The position numbers were made by a program, and so were the translations under genes. This document shows positions 18,012 through 25,170 of a stretch of DNA of 64,000 nucleotides, piece after piece. The stretch comes from Bacteroidetes bacterium HGW-Bacteroidetes-6 (lineage in GTDB: Bacteria; Bacteroidota; Bacteroidia; Bacteroidales; DTU049): positions 62,001-126,000 of the forward strand of contig PHDB01000001.1 in assembly GCA_002842495.1 (NCBI GenBank), in the 5' to 3' direction. Numbering within the stretch: position 1 is the stretch's first letter; each line of letters opens with the position of its first letter. The notes under the pieces were generated by a model that ran no database searches, was not told the DNA's origin, and worked only from the letters and a program-made list of their open reading frames with translations.

Positions 18012-19074
18012 ATGGATATTATGGATATTGTGTTCTGTTTACACATTTTCCGCACAAGCTCAAACTTTCACCGAACAAAAAACTTTTCACCGGAGTTTTG
18101 CGACAACACCTAATACCGAAATTTCAATCAACAACAAATACGGTAACATAGTGCTTGTTCCATCCGAGACCGATTCAGTGATATTCGATATTGATGTTTC
18201 GGTTACCGATAAGCACGACTACGAGGCTTTGGAACAACTCGACGAAATTGGCATCGATTTTATCGCAGCTGGGTATATTATCAATGCAATAACTTCGTTC
18301 GACGGAAACCGCAACGATTTTAAAACCGATTGGAAAATGTTTGCCGGAAGTGTTTTTAGCAGCTCAAAAATCGTAAAAGTGAATTATTTGGTTGCTGTAC
18401 CGGCCGAAGTATCGGTTGTCATTGAAAACTCATACGGTAATGTGCTTATGGGAAACCACTCTGGTGCATTTAAACTTTTACTTTCAGGTGGCGATTTCAC
18501 TGCAGGTGTTCTCGAGGGGAAAACCACTATCAATATGTCTGGCGGAAACATGAATTGCCGATATCTTGCTGATGCACTGGTAAACATCGACATGACTGAG
18601 GTTTTTATTGACAGCATTGCCAATGTGTATTTCGACTCACGTGCTTCACAGATAACTATTCAAAAGGCAAAGAAATTAACTATCGATTCGCGGCGCGACA
18701 AATGGTTCATGAACGAAATTGAACAGCTCGGTGGTTCGGGAAGCTTCAGTAGTTTTTCGGTGAACACACTGCAGACCGACTGCAACCTCAAAACTTTTTA
18801 TGGCAACCTCACTTTTCAACGTGTTGCGGATAGCTTTAAGAATATAAGCCTGATTGCAAGCTACACCGATGTAACAATCGGAATGCCAACAGCTGCGCAG
18901 CCAGCATTTCAATGCGAAATGAAGAAAACGCGCAGCCTTTTTCCAGCCACACTCAATCTGAAAACCGACACCCTCGACGCAAAAGCAGGCATGTTTCGCT
19001 GCTACAACAGTGTTGAAAATAGCAGTTCCACAATGAACATGAACCTTACAGGAGGAAGTATAAGCGTCTTTTAA
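18001..19074 (+). CDS. Secreted DUF4097-like beta-repeat protein
   Basis: A 357-residue protein with a signal peptide (about 1-21) and, from residue 40, short repeating beta-strand units (EISINNKYGNIVL, VVIENSYGNVLM) characteristic of DUF4097/DUF2807 beta-helical proteins. The mature part is predicted to be periplasmic or surface exposed. It overlaps the anti-sigma-like gene by 11 bases and ends the sigma module. It may be the envelope signal receiver or an adhesin-like regulon member; neither is shown. A GIN-domain lipoprotein of similar fold is encoded at 3902-4747. Confidence 0.65.
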   Translation: MKTKWILWILCSVYTFSAQAQTFTEQKTFHRSFATTPNTEISINNKYGNIVLVPSETDSVIFDIDVSVTDKHDYEALEQLDEIGIDFIAAGYIINAITSFDGNRNDFKTDWKMFAGSVFSSSKIVKVNYLVAVPAEVSVVIENSYGNVLMGNHSGAFKLLLSGGDFTAGVLEGKTTINMSGGNMNCRYLADALVNIDMTEVFIDSIANVYFDSRASQITIQKAKKLTIDSRRDKWFMNEIEQLGGSGSFSSFSVNTLQTDCNLKTFYGNLTFQRVADSFKNISLIASYTDVTIGMPTAAQPAFQCEMKKTRSLFPATLNLKTDTLDAKAGMFRCYNSVENSSSTMNMNLTGGSISVF

Positions 19075-19102
19075 GTATCCATTTGTATTGATTTTTATTC
19101 TG

Positions 19103-19138
19103 TCTGTAGAGGCAAGGCAACAATCTTGTCTCTACAGA
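19103..19138. repeat. 14-bp perfect-pairing palindrome (intergenic hairpin)
   Basis: Arms at 19103-19116 and 19125-19138 pair over 14 positions (one G-U) around an eight-base loop. No T-run follows on either strand, so it is not a classical terminator. It resembles the dispersed palindromes containing GTAGAGAC/GTCTCTAC found between genes in many Bacteroidota, and it overlaps the expected -33 region of the YqeY promoter. Confidence 0.7.
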
Positions 19139-19144
19139 ATTTCG

Positions 19145-19152
19145 TACTTTTG
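19145..19152 (+). promoter_or_regulatory. -7 box of the YqeY gene
   Basis: TACTTTTG fits TAnnTTTG, nine bases before the ATG at 19162. The nearest TTG (19126-19128) is 16 bases upstream, shorter than usual. Confidence 0.5.
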
Positions 19153-19161
19153 CAAAAAAAC

Positions 19162-19608
19162 ATGAGCTTAATCGATACAATCAGTTCCGACATCATGGCA
19201 GCCATGAAAGCACGCGAAATGGAAAAGCTGGAAGCTTTACGCGGTATAAAATCGGCTTTACTGCTTGCCAATACAGCCGAAGGAAACAAAGAGATTACGG
19301 CTGAAGACGAATTGAAAATACTGCAGAAACTGGTAAAACAACGTCGCGAATCGGCTGCCATCTACAAAGAGCAGAATCGCATGGATCTTTATGAGCCCGA
19401 AATGAAGCAAGCCGATTTTATTGAAGCATATCTTCCTGCCCAGATGAGCGAAGATGATATCCGAAAAGTAGTTGCTGATGTTATTACTCAAACTGGCGCA
19501 ACAAGTATCAAAGATATGGGAAAAGTGATGGGAATGGCCAGCAAGCAATTGGCAGGCAAAGCCGATAATAGTTTGGTATCGAAGATTGTGAAAGAATTGT
19601 TGGGATAA
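19162..19608 (+). CDS. GatB/YqeY domain-containing protein
   Basis: A 148-residue protein covering the YqeY fold: an N-terminal helical part (AMKAREMEKLEALRGIKSA) and a C-terminal helical domain ending in KADNSLVSKIVKELLG, as in the tail of the GatB amidotransferase subunit. Stand-alone YqeY proteins are thought to interact with tRNA or the amidotransferase, but their role is not settled. The ATG at 19162 fits the family N-terminus and sits just after a -7 box; an upstream in-frame TTG would place the start inside the palindrome. Single-gene unit. Confidence 0.88.
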   Translation: MSLIDTISSDIMAAMKAREMEKLEALRGIKSALLLANTAEGNKEITAEDELKILQKLVKQRRESAAIYKEQNRMDLYEPEMKQADFIEAYLPAQMSEDDIRKVVADVITQTGATSIKDMGKVMGMASKQLAGKADNSLVSKIVKELLG

Positions 19609-19637
19609 TTATATTCCCAAAACCTGTATTTCACTAA

Positions 19638-20051
19638 CTATTCGTCGAAATGATTGGTGTAAATATGTTTGGGCTTAACACCAACAAAACGCTTCGATTC
19701 TTTGCCGTTTTTAAACAATATCACTGTAGGAATGCTGCTGACACCGTATTTCGAAGCTGTACGTTTGGCTTCTTCAACATTGAGTTTTCCTACTTTCACC
19801 TTGCCCTGGTATTCGTCGGCAATTTGGCTGATGGTTGGTCCCAAAAGCTTGCATGGCATACACCAATCGGCCCAAAAATCGACCAACACAGAGCCTTGTT
19901 TAATCACTTGCTGAAAATTGTTATCAGTAAGATGAATTACATTCGGGCTGGTAGCTGCACCTGTGGCGCGCTTCAGTTTTGAGTAATTGTAAACAAGCAG
20001 CAGGATTAGCAATCCCACAACGCTGAGCAATATGATTAACCAAATTGGCAT
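19638..20051 (-). CDS. Membrane-anchored thioredoxin
   Basis: A 137-residue thioredoxin with an N-terminal hydrophobic helix (about 3-22) that is probably an uncleaved membrane anchor. The thioredoxin domain (about 38-137) has the active site WCMPC (C64, C67) and the cis-proline segment SIPTV. The ATG at 20051 is preferred over an in-frame GTG at 20084 that overlaps the upstream reductase gene. It follows trxB by 11 bases and is last in a four-gene redox operon, so TrxB could reduce it if the domain faces the cytoplasm; the positive residues after the helix (YSKLKR) agree with that. Confidence 0.85.
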   Translation of the reverse strand: MPIWLIILLSVVGLLILLLVYNYSKLKRATGAATSPNVIHLTDNNFQQVIKQGSVLVDFWADWCMPCKLLGPTISQIADEYQGKVKVGKLNVEEAKRTASKYGVSSIPTVILFKNGKESKRFVGVKPKHIYTNHFDE

Positions 20052-20062
20052 AGTTGTCTTTT

Positions 20063-20998
20063 TTATTGTTTTTTTAATTCCCACGTTTTTGCTGCTGCAG
20101 CCAGTGCGGCAACAGTTGCATCACCTACGGCCGTAGTCACCTGGCGATATTTTTTAACAATACAATCGCCGGCAGCAAAAATACCGGGAATAGATGTTTC
20201 CATGTCGGCATCAACCACAATTTCCTGATGGTCGTTGAGCTGAATCAGCTTATCGACAAAAGCAGTATTGGGCACGTAACCAATAAAAACAAATGCACCT
20301 TCGGTATTGAACCATTCGTGGCTGTTGTCGTTGAGATGATGCAATAATACTTTTTCGAGTTTTCCATCGCCTGCAAATTCCTCTACCAAGGTTTCCATAA
20401 CGAAGTTGATTTTCGGATTGTTGCGAGCTTCCTCAACATAAGCCGGAAATGCCTGAAAATGGTCGAATTGATGAACTACAGTGATTTTGGAAGCATATTT
20501 CGACAACGAAACAGCTTCTTCGAGGGCTGAATTTCCACCGCCAACCACAATAATTTCCTTGCCGGTAAAGAACTCTCCATCGCAAGTTGCACAATAGCTT
20601 ACGCCTAAGCCTTTCAGTTCTTTTTCGCCTTTAACACCAAGCATTCGTGGGGAACCACCCGGTGTAAGGATTACAGTATGAGCTGTATAAATCTGTTCGC
20701 CAACCACCACTTTTTTCAAATTTCCTTCGGTTTCGATCTGTGGATGAACCGAGATGGTTTTTATTTCGGCACCAAACGATTTGGCCTGTTTCTTCATGGT
20801 GCTTGCCAACTTGTATCCGCTTGTACTTTCCACACCCGGATAATTGGCAATTTCGTGCGTCAGAATAAGCTGACCGCCAGCCACTCCTTCGTTGAGGATA
20901 AGTGTTTTGAGTTTTGCTCGCGATAGGTAGATGCCTGCCGTAAGTCCGGCAGGCCCTCCACCAATCACAATTGCATCGTAACGATTGTCGGTTTCCAT
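20063..20998 (-). CDS. trxB: Thioredoxin reductase family flavoprotein
   Basis: A 311-residue FAD/NAD(P)H oxidoreductase. It has an N-terminal FAD-binding GGGPAG (13-18), the redox-active dithiol CATC (C136, C139), the pyridine nucleotide motif GGGNSA near residue 155 and a C-terminal AAGDC. It lacks the HRR motif usually seen after the NADPH site in classical enzymes (VHQFDHF appears instead), so NADPH specificity is uncertain. ATG 20998 gives the normal family N-terminus; a GTG further up overlaps the preceding gene. Flanking thioredoxins on both sides are its likely substrates. Confidence 0.9.
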   Translation of the reverse strand: METDNRYDAIVIGGGPAGLTAGIYLSRAKLKTLILNEGVAGGQLILTHEIANYPGVESTSGYKLASTMKKQAKSFGAEIKTISVHPQIETEGNLKKVVVGEQIYTAHTVILTPGGSPRMLGVKGEKELKGLGVSYCATCDGEFFTGKEIIVVGGGNSALEEAVSLSKYASKITVVHQFDHFQAFPAYVEEARNNPKINFVMETLVEEFAGDGKLEKVLLHHLNDNSHEWFNTEGAFVFIGYVPNTAFVDKLIQLNDHQEIVVDADMETSIPGIFAAGDCIVKKYRQVTTAVGDATVAALAAAAKTWELKKQ

Positions 20999-21011
20999 AC
21001 AAATTGGGTTT

Positions 21012-21359
21012 CTATGAACCAAAACTTTCGTCGAGAGCTGCACGCACTTGTTCTTCGCTTTGAATGCTACTTACAGCTTTTACGACTTTTCCATTTTTGT
21101 AATACATCACAAAAGGAAGACCCATAAAGCCTCTGGCTTCAGGAGCATTGCGGATAACGTGAGCTTCGGGGGAGTCGAAAAGCATATCGGCGAATTTTAC
21201 GTGACTGTATTCGCTTTCAAGGTCTTCCATTACTCCATAAACGGGGATGCACATCGGTCCCATGCGACCGCAGCATATCATTACATTTTCGTTTTCGCTG
21301 ATAATTTTCTGCCATTCGTTGGCATCGCTGACATGTGTCAGATTTGTGTCGAGTGTCAT
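21012..21359 (-). CDS. Thioredoxin-like protein with an expanded active site (CX6C)
   Basis: A 115-residue thioredoxin-fold protein starting at ATG 21359. Where thioredoxins have WCGPC it reads ICCGRMGPMCIP (C29, C30, C37), so the two candidate catalytic cysteines are six residues apart, with an additional adjacent Cys. The downstream GLPFV matches the usual cis-proline position. It sits between osmC and trxB in a tight operon (20- and 13-base gaps), which makes it a probable TrxB substrate. I cannot assign it to a characterised subgroup; the active-site change suggests an altered redox potential or substrate. Confidence 0.8.
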   Translation of the reverse strand: MTLDTNLTHVSDANEWQKIISENENVMICCGRMGPMCIPVYGVMEDLESEYSHVKFADMLFDSPEAHVIRNAPEARGFMGLPFVMYYKNGKVVKAVSSIQSEEQVRAALDESFGS

Positions 21360-21379
21360 AACGTTTGTTATTTGTGTTA

Positions 21380-21796
21380 TTATTGATTCACCCTGATTTC
21401 GTGGGTGATTTTCATTGCTTTTTTGTAAACTGCCGAAACTCCGCAATAGCGCTCTTGCGACAATTCAACGGCTTTCTCCAGTTTATCCATGGGCAGATCT
21501 TTGCCTTTGAAGCTGTAAATAATATGCATAGCCTCGTAGTGCTTCGGATGCTCTTCGGTAACATCAGCTTCGATGTCAATATTGAAATCGTCAACTTCGA
21601 CGCGCATTTTCTCGAGAATAGAAATTACATCCATGCCGGTACAACCCAGCAACGAAGCCAGCATCAGTTCCTTTGGACGAGGGCCATTGTTTTCGCCACC
21701 CACTTCTGGTGACGCATCCATAATGAGTTTGTGTCCGCTCACTTCGGCTTCGAAAGCCATTTTGCTGAGCCATTTTCCGGATACTGAATGTTTCAT
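21380..21796 (-). CDS. OsmC family peroxide-reductase-like protein
   Basis: A 138-residue OsmC/Ohr-superfamily protein. It has the two peroxidatic-site cysteines C52 (LLGCTGMDV) and C118 (ERYCGVSAV), and the upstream RPKELMLAS segment. Family members reduce organic hydroperoxides or persulfides, usually recharged by lipoyl proteins or thiols. It heads the four-gene redox operon, so the downstream thioredoxins and TrxB are candidates for its recycling. The YhfA-like subgroup is more likely than Ohr because of the GGENNGPRP segment. Length and start look normal. Confidence 0.88.
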   Translation of the reverse strand: MKHSVSGKWLSKMAFEAEVSGHKLIMDASPEVGGENNGPRPKELMLASLLGCTGMDVISILEKMRVEVDDFNIDIEADVTEEHPKHYEAMHIIYSFKGKDLPMDKLEKAVELSQERYCGVSAVYKKAMKITHEIRVNQ

Positions 21797-22098
21797 ATGT
21801 AGTTTTTTAGATGTGTGGTATTGTCAATTATCGTTCCCACTCGCGCGACATGACAAATATACACATATTGCGTCAAATTGACAGGCGGGAGATTATGTCA
21901 ATATCTTTTATTATTAAAGCCTGATAAAAAATAGTTTTTTACAATTAATAAAAAGTACTATCATGCTGAGTTGCAACACTGGCAGCTTTTAGCATCTGTT
22001 TGCTTGCGCAGTGTCAAAGCACGGCAGCTATCGGTAATTATGCACAGTCAAAGTGCTATTGACCTCCCTCCATCAATACTTCAAAACACGAAAAAAGT
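21797..22098. other. Intergenic region upstream of the redox operon
   Basis: A 302-base non-coding stretch. It holds the osmC -7 box and one copy of the TCATGCTGA short repeat (21961-21969), and otherwise shows nothing recognisable. Confidence 0.55.
21854..21861 (-). promoter_or_regulatory. -7 box of the redox operon
   Basis: TATATTTG on the minus strand, 57 bases before the osmC start. A TTTG at 21877-21874 is only 12 bases upstream, closer than the usual spacing. Confidence 0.4.
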
Positions 22099-22518
22099 TT
22101 AATTCGAATAGTCACTTTCAGAAGTCATAAACCACCTCCCGGCCTCGTTAAAAAATAAAAAGTCAACATAAATACCACAATCAACACCTCGCAATTCAAT
22201 TTTAGCACTATCGGGAAAGATCTTGGTTCGTTGTGTGTATGCGTCAAGTTTTCTGGTCCCGTATTCCTCTTTGTAATCAAAACTTAAAAATTTCCAGTCG
22301 TCCTTTGCTATTTTTTTCATTCTCATCTCATCATCTACAACCCAGATTTTAATTACAAAAGGAAACTTTGTTCTTTCAAGTTGAAATAGTGAATCCGACG
22401 TGAACTTGCTGAAAAAATCATTAAACTCTTCTTGGCGAAATTCATCGTTGTTCTGGACCGAAGTTTTTTGGACGCAACCAAAAAGCAAAAAAGTCATCGC
22501 TATTAGTAGAAATTTCAT
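22099..22518 (-). CDS. DUF4348-like lipoprotein
   Basis: A 139-residue predicted lipoprotein with a short signal peptide and lipobox LFGC (C15). The mature part has a NDFFSKFTSDSLFQLERTKFP segment (FxSD..FQ..R..FP) and a WKFLSF segment that resemble DUF4348, a group of small Bacteroidota secreted proteins of unknown function. It probably sits in the outer or inner membrane facing the periplasm. Gene neighbours are small accessory proteins of unrelated type, and the local base composition is more AT-rich than the adjacent redox operon. Confidence 0.7.
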   Translation of the reverse strand: MKFLLIAMTFLLFGCVQKTSVQNNDEFRQEEFNDFFSKFTSDSLFQLERTKFPFVIKIWVVDDEMRMKKIAKDDWKFLSFDYKEEYGTRKLDAYTQRTKIFPDSAKIELRGVDCGIYVDFLFFNEAGRWFMTSESDYSN

Positions 22519-22615
22519 ATTCTGTTCTTGTATTTAACCCGACATCAAACTCATTTCCAACCACAACCTATGCTTGATTCCGCAACCATTTATTTATTAT
22601 GTCGTATTTGGGATT

Positions 22616-22623
22616 CAAATATA
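22616..22623 (-). promoter_or_regulatory. -7 box upstream of the DUF4348-like gene
   Basis: TATATTTG on the minus strand, about 98 bases before the start. The surrounding string matches that at 23494-23501. Confidence 0.35.
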
Positions 22624-22630
22624 AAAATCC

Positions 22631-23083
22631 CTAAGTTTGCTTCATTGCCTGTTTCCGTTCGTTTATGTTTATTTTCTCCTTACAATTCAAACAAAAATCT
22701 CTATGTACACTTAATCCATGTCCGCAATTCTTGCAAGTCCACTTGGTTTCTTCGTTGGCAAGGAAATTTTCAAGCCCATTCTTTTTAATACTGTCAAGAT
22801 TCTCAAGCATACTCATACCATAATTGGCCCTATACCGCTTGTCGAGCTGCTTTAATCTGGTGCATGGATATTTTTCGCATTCGAAGCAGAAACCCGATTC
22901 TGTTTTAGCCAGAAATTCGCAATTGACAATGGTGCAACTTCTGCAGTATTCAGGTTTGTTTTCGCAATCCAATTTAAAACAACCTCCACAGGGCTTTTTG
23001 TCACGGAGATGACCTATGCACAGCCCACAATTCATTCCGCAGGCGGCAATTAAGCCTTGGTATTTCAATGATGGTGTTGTCAT
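22631..23083 (-). CDS. DUF3795 cysteine-rich protein
   Basis: A 150-residue cytosolic protein rich in cysteine. The N-terminal DUF3795 part starts AACGMNCGLCIGHLR and continues with CGGC, CRSCTIVNC and CFECEKYPCTRL. A separate C-terminal zinc-ribbon-like unit has CKNCGHG and CLNCKEK (about 116-137). The many CxxC pairs predict bound zinc or iron-sulfur clusters. The family has no established function. The gene is separated from the next upstream membrane-protein gene by six bases, suggesting co-transcription. Confidence 0.8.
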   Translation of the reverse strand: MTTPSLKYQGLIAACGMNCGLCIGHLRDKKPCGGCFKLDCENKPEYCRSCTIVNCEFLAKTESGFCFECEKYPCTRLKQLDKRYRANYGMSMLENLDSIKKNGLENFLANEETKWTCKNCGHGLSVHRDFCLNCKEKININERKQAMKQT

Positions 23084-23089
23084 ATATGT

Positions 23090-23407
23090 CTATCCAATGA
23101 ATTCAGCACCAGCCAACCCAATTCCAGCCCCAAGAATCAGTGAAAACACAATCATTGGAATTATTGCTTTTTTGTCTTTTGGAAATACAATTATCATTAC
23201 TGGCAAAGCTGAAAGAAACGAAACAATTACTCCTGTTATCCACGGCTCTAAATCCCAATTCACGAATGGAATGATTAACCCAAGTACAAAGTAATGTGTA
23301 AAAGCTGAAATATTAGCAATTCTATCAAGCTTCATAATAATCATCGGAATAACATCGATTACTCCAGCACATAATCCAATCAAAACAGCAATTAAAAAAT
23401 CATTCAT
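23090..23407 (-). CDS. Small membrane protein, unknown function
   Basis: A 105-residue hydrophobic protein that I do not recognise. It has three to four membrane segments (about 3-26, 35-52, 56-77 and 84-104) with conserved-looking Gly and Pro residues at helix ends. It begins the two-gene unit with the DUF3795 gene. No enzymatic motif is visible. Confidence 0.65.
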   Translation of the reverse strand: MNDFLIAVLIGLCAGVIDVIPMIIMKLDRIANISAFTHYFVLGLIIPFVNWDLEPWITGVIVSFLSALPVMIIVFPKDKKAIIPMIVFSLILGAGIGLAGAEFIG

Positions 23408-23493
23408 GGTGTTTATGTTTGTTTATCGGTTTGTCAAAATGCATCCCAACAGAAGAGTTTTCAGATATTCGAATTTCAGCAATTCTCGCGATT

Positions 23494-23501
23494 CAAATAT
23501 A
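23494..23501 (-). promoter_or_regulatory. -7 box upstream of the small membrane protein/DUF3795 unit
   Basis: TATATTTG on the minus strand, 86 bases before the start, within the same 12-base string GATTCAAATATA (plus strand) found before the DUF4348-like gene. Confidence 0.35.
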
Positions 23502-23579
23502 CAAAAAACACTGTCACGCTCATCTACTTGGTCATCAATAATTGCCTCAACAATAAAACCAGAATCTTAGACAGTCATT

Positions 23580-23927
23580 TTATAAATTCACCACCTTCTC
23601 AGCCGATTTTTGAAGCTCAATGATGTCCATCATGGTACCTGCAATACCAACCTCCATATTATCCAATAGTCCAAAATATTTCAAGCAGGTGGTACAGGCA
23701 ATAATCTTAATACCTCTTTTCTCCAGTACCTGCATTGCTTCAATTGCAGGAGAACCTGTGCAGGCAAGTTTTACTCCACCATTGTAAAGCACAATGAACT
23801 TTGGCAACTCATCTTCCTCATTGAGAAGCTTCAGGTAGTTTGCCACAAGTTGAAGGGCCAGCTGCTCGTCGCCATTCCCCATGCCGTTTTGAGCTATTTG
23901 TATCAGTGTGTTATTGAAGGCTTTCAT
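23580..23927 (-). CDS. DsrE/YedF-like sulfurtransferase-type protein
   Basis: A 115-residue DsrE-fold protein that resembles the C-terminal half of YedF, the 'sulfurtransferase-like selenium metabolism' family: NGMGNGDEQLALQLV near the N-terminus, then FIVLYNGGVKLACTGSP and ACTTCLKYFGL. The cysteines in LACTG, ACTTC are at the family's conserved positions. The N-terminal SirA/TusA domain of full YedF is absent, and no selD, selA or other selenium gene is nearby. It may take part in sulfur relay or redox chemistry; the role is inferred from family only. No overlap with neighbours. Confidence 0.8.
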   Translation of the reverse strand: MKAFNNTLIQIAQNGMGNGDEQLALQLVANYLKLLNEEDELPKFIVLYNGGVKLACTGSPAIEAMQVLEKRGIKIIACTTCLKYFGLLDNMEVGIAGTMMDIIELQKSAEKVVNL

Positions 23928-24033
23928 GGATATTTATTCAGGGTTAATTTTTGCCCACCGATTGATGCAATTTCAAATCAACGTTACGAGAAATGTTGAA
24001 GCGAACTTTGAAATTCATTCGAAAATCAACACA

Positions 24034-25131
24034 TCACCTCTTTTTCAAACTCTCATAAAACCTCTGCACAATCTCCTGCGCAGCAGCATAGGGCGAAAGC
24101 TGCGATTCGTACACTTTTTTTTCCAATCCCGAGCTGAGTTCATTCACGTCGGGGAGACTCTTGAAATCGGCCAGCAGAATATCGGTTATGGCTTGCTGAA
24201 AGCGTTTCACTTCCTGTTCCTGTCTGTTGTTCGCAAAAAAGCCCGATCGGCGTGTTGTTTCAACATAATCCGAAATACAATTCCACACTTCGTCGATACC
24301 GCTATTGGTGAGTGCCGAACACAAGCCAACTTCGACAATCCATCCCGATTGATGCGCCGGCATGAGGTGCAATGCGTTTTTGATTTCGGCAGCGGCCAGT
24401 TTGGCTTTGTTTATATTGTCTCCTTCGGCTTTGTTGACAAAAATGGCATCGGCCATCTCCATAATTCCGCGCTTGATTCCCTGCAACTCGTCGCCCGCTC
24501 CGGGTAGCTGAAGCAACAGAAAGAAATCGACCATCGAACGGGCAGCCGTTTCGCTTTGTCCAACGCCCACCGTTTCAACAATAATCACATCGAAGCCGGC
24601 GGCTTCGCACAGCACAATCGATTCGCGTGTTTTGCGAGCCACACCACCCAATGTTCCAGCTGATGGCGAAGGTCGAATAAATGCATCTGGATTAGCGCTT
24701 AACTTTTCCATGCGGGTTTTGTCGCCCAGAATACTGCCTTTCGAAATCTGACTCGACGGGTCGATGGCTAAAACTGCCACTTTTTTGCCTCTATCTGTCA
24801 GAAAAGCACCAAACGATTCAATAAAAGTGCTTTTCCCTACTCCCGGAACGCCAGTAATCCCAATTCGAATGCTTTTACCAGAAGCAGGCAAGCATGCGTC
24901 GATGAGTTTCTGAGCCATTTCCTGATGTTCCGATTTTGCACTTTCGATTAGTGTAATAGCTCTACTAAGCATCACACGGTTGCCATCCGAAATACCATTG
25001 AAAAGATCGTTGAACGTAGGCAAAACCGACTTCTTGCCGGCCATATTCCGTATAGCCTCGTCGTTGGTTTGAGGAGGCTGTTCGATGCCTTGCTGAACTT
25101 TCAGGGCAGAATTAAACTTTTCCTTTTTCAT
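24034..25131 (-). CDS. meaB: Methylmalonyl-CoA mutase-associated GTPase
   Basis: A 365-residue G3E-family P-loop GTPase that protects methylmalonyl-CoA mutase and gates cobalamin loading. Walker A GVPGVGKST starts near residue 94, followed by the metal-binding AIDPSS, ETVGVGQSE (Walker B/switch) and a C-terminal dimerisation segment. The guanine-specificity motif normally NKxD reads NKAE here. The mutase genes are not in the window, implying a dispersed propionate/succinate pathway. Length is typical. Its -7 box lies eight bases from the start codon. Confidence 0.93.
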   Translation of the reverse strand: MKKEKFNSALKVQQGIEQPPQTNDEAIRNMAGKKSVLPTFNDLFNGISDGNRVMLSRAITLIESAKSEHQEMAQKLIDACLPASGKSIRIGITGVPGVGKSTFIESFGAFLTDRGKKVAVLAIDPSSQISKGSILGDKTRMEKLSANPDAFIRPSPSAGTLGGVARKTRESIVLCEAAGFDVIIVETVGVGQSETAARSMVDFFLLLQLPGAGDELQGIKRGIMEMADAIFVNKAEGDNINKAKLAAAEIKNALHLMPAHQSGWIVEVGLCSALTNSGIDEVWNCISDYVETTRRSGFFANNRQEQEVKRFQQAITDILLADFKSLPDVNELSSGLEKKVYESQLSPYAAAQEIVQRFYESLKKR

Positions 25132-25139
25132 ATCGGAGA

Positions 25140-25147
25140 CAAAAATA
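25140..25147 (-). promoter_or_regulatory. -7 box of meaB with a very short leader
   Basis: TATTTTTG on the minus strand, eight bases before the ATG. No TTG is seen at the -33 position. Confidence 0.35.
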
Positions 25148-25170
25148 GCACGACTTTGGGTTCACGGCTA

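Noticed and set aside
19101-19140. Hairpin at 19103-19138 as a Rho-independent terminator
   Set aside because: No T-run follows on either strand; listed as a palindromic repeat instead.
23908-24507. 199-codon plus-strand frame across the yedF-meaB junction
   Set aside because: It is antisense to meaB, whose motifs are clear; no start signal or similarity.
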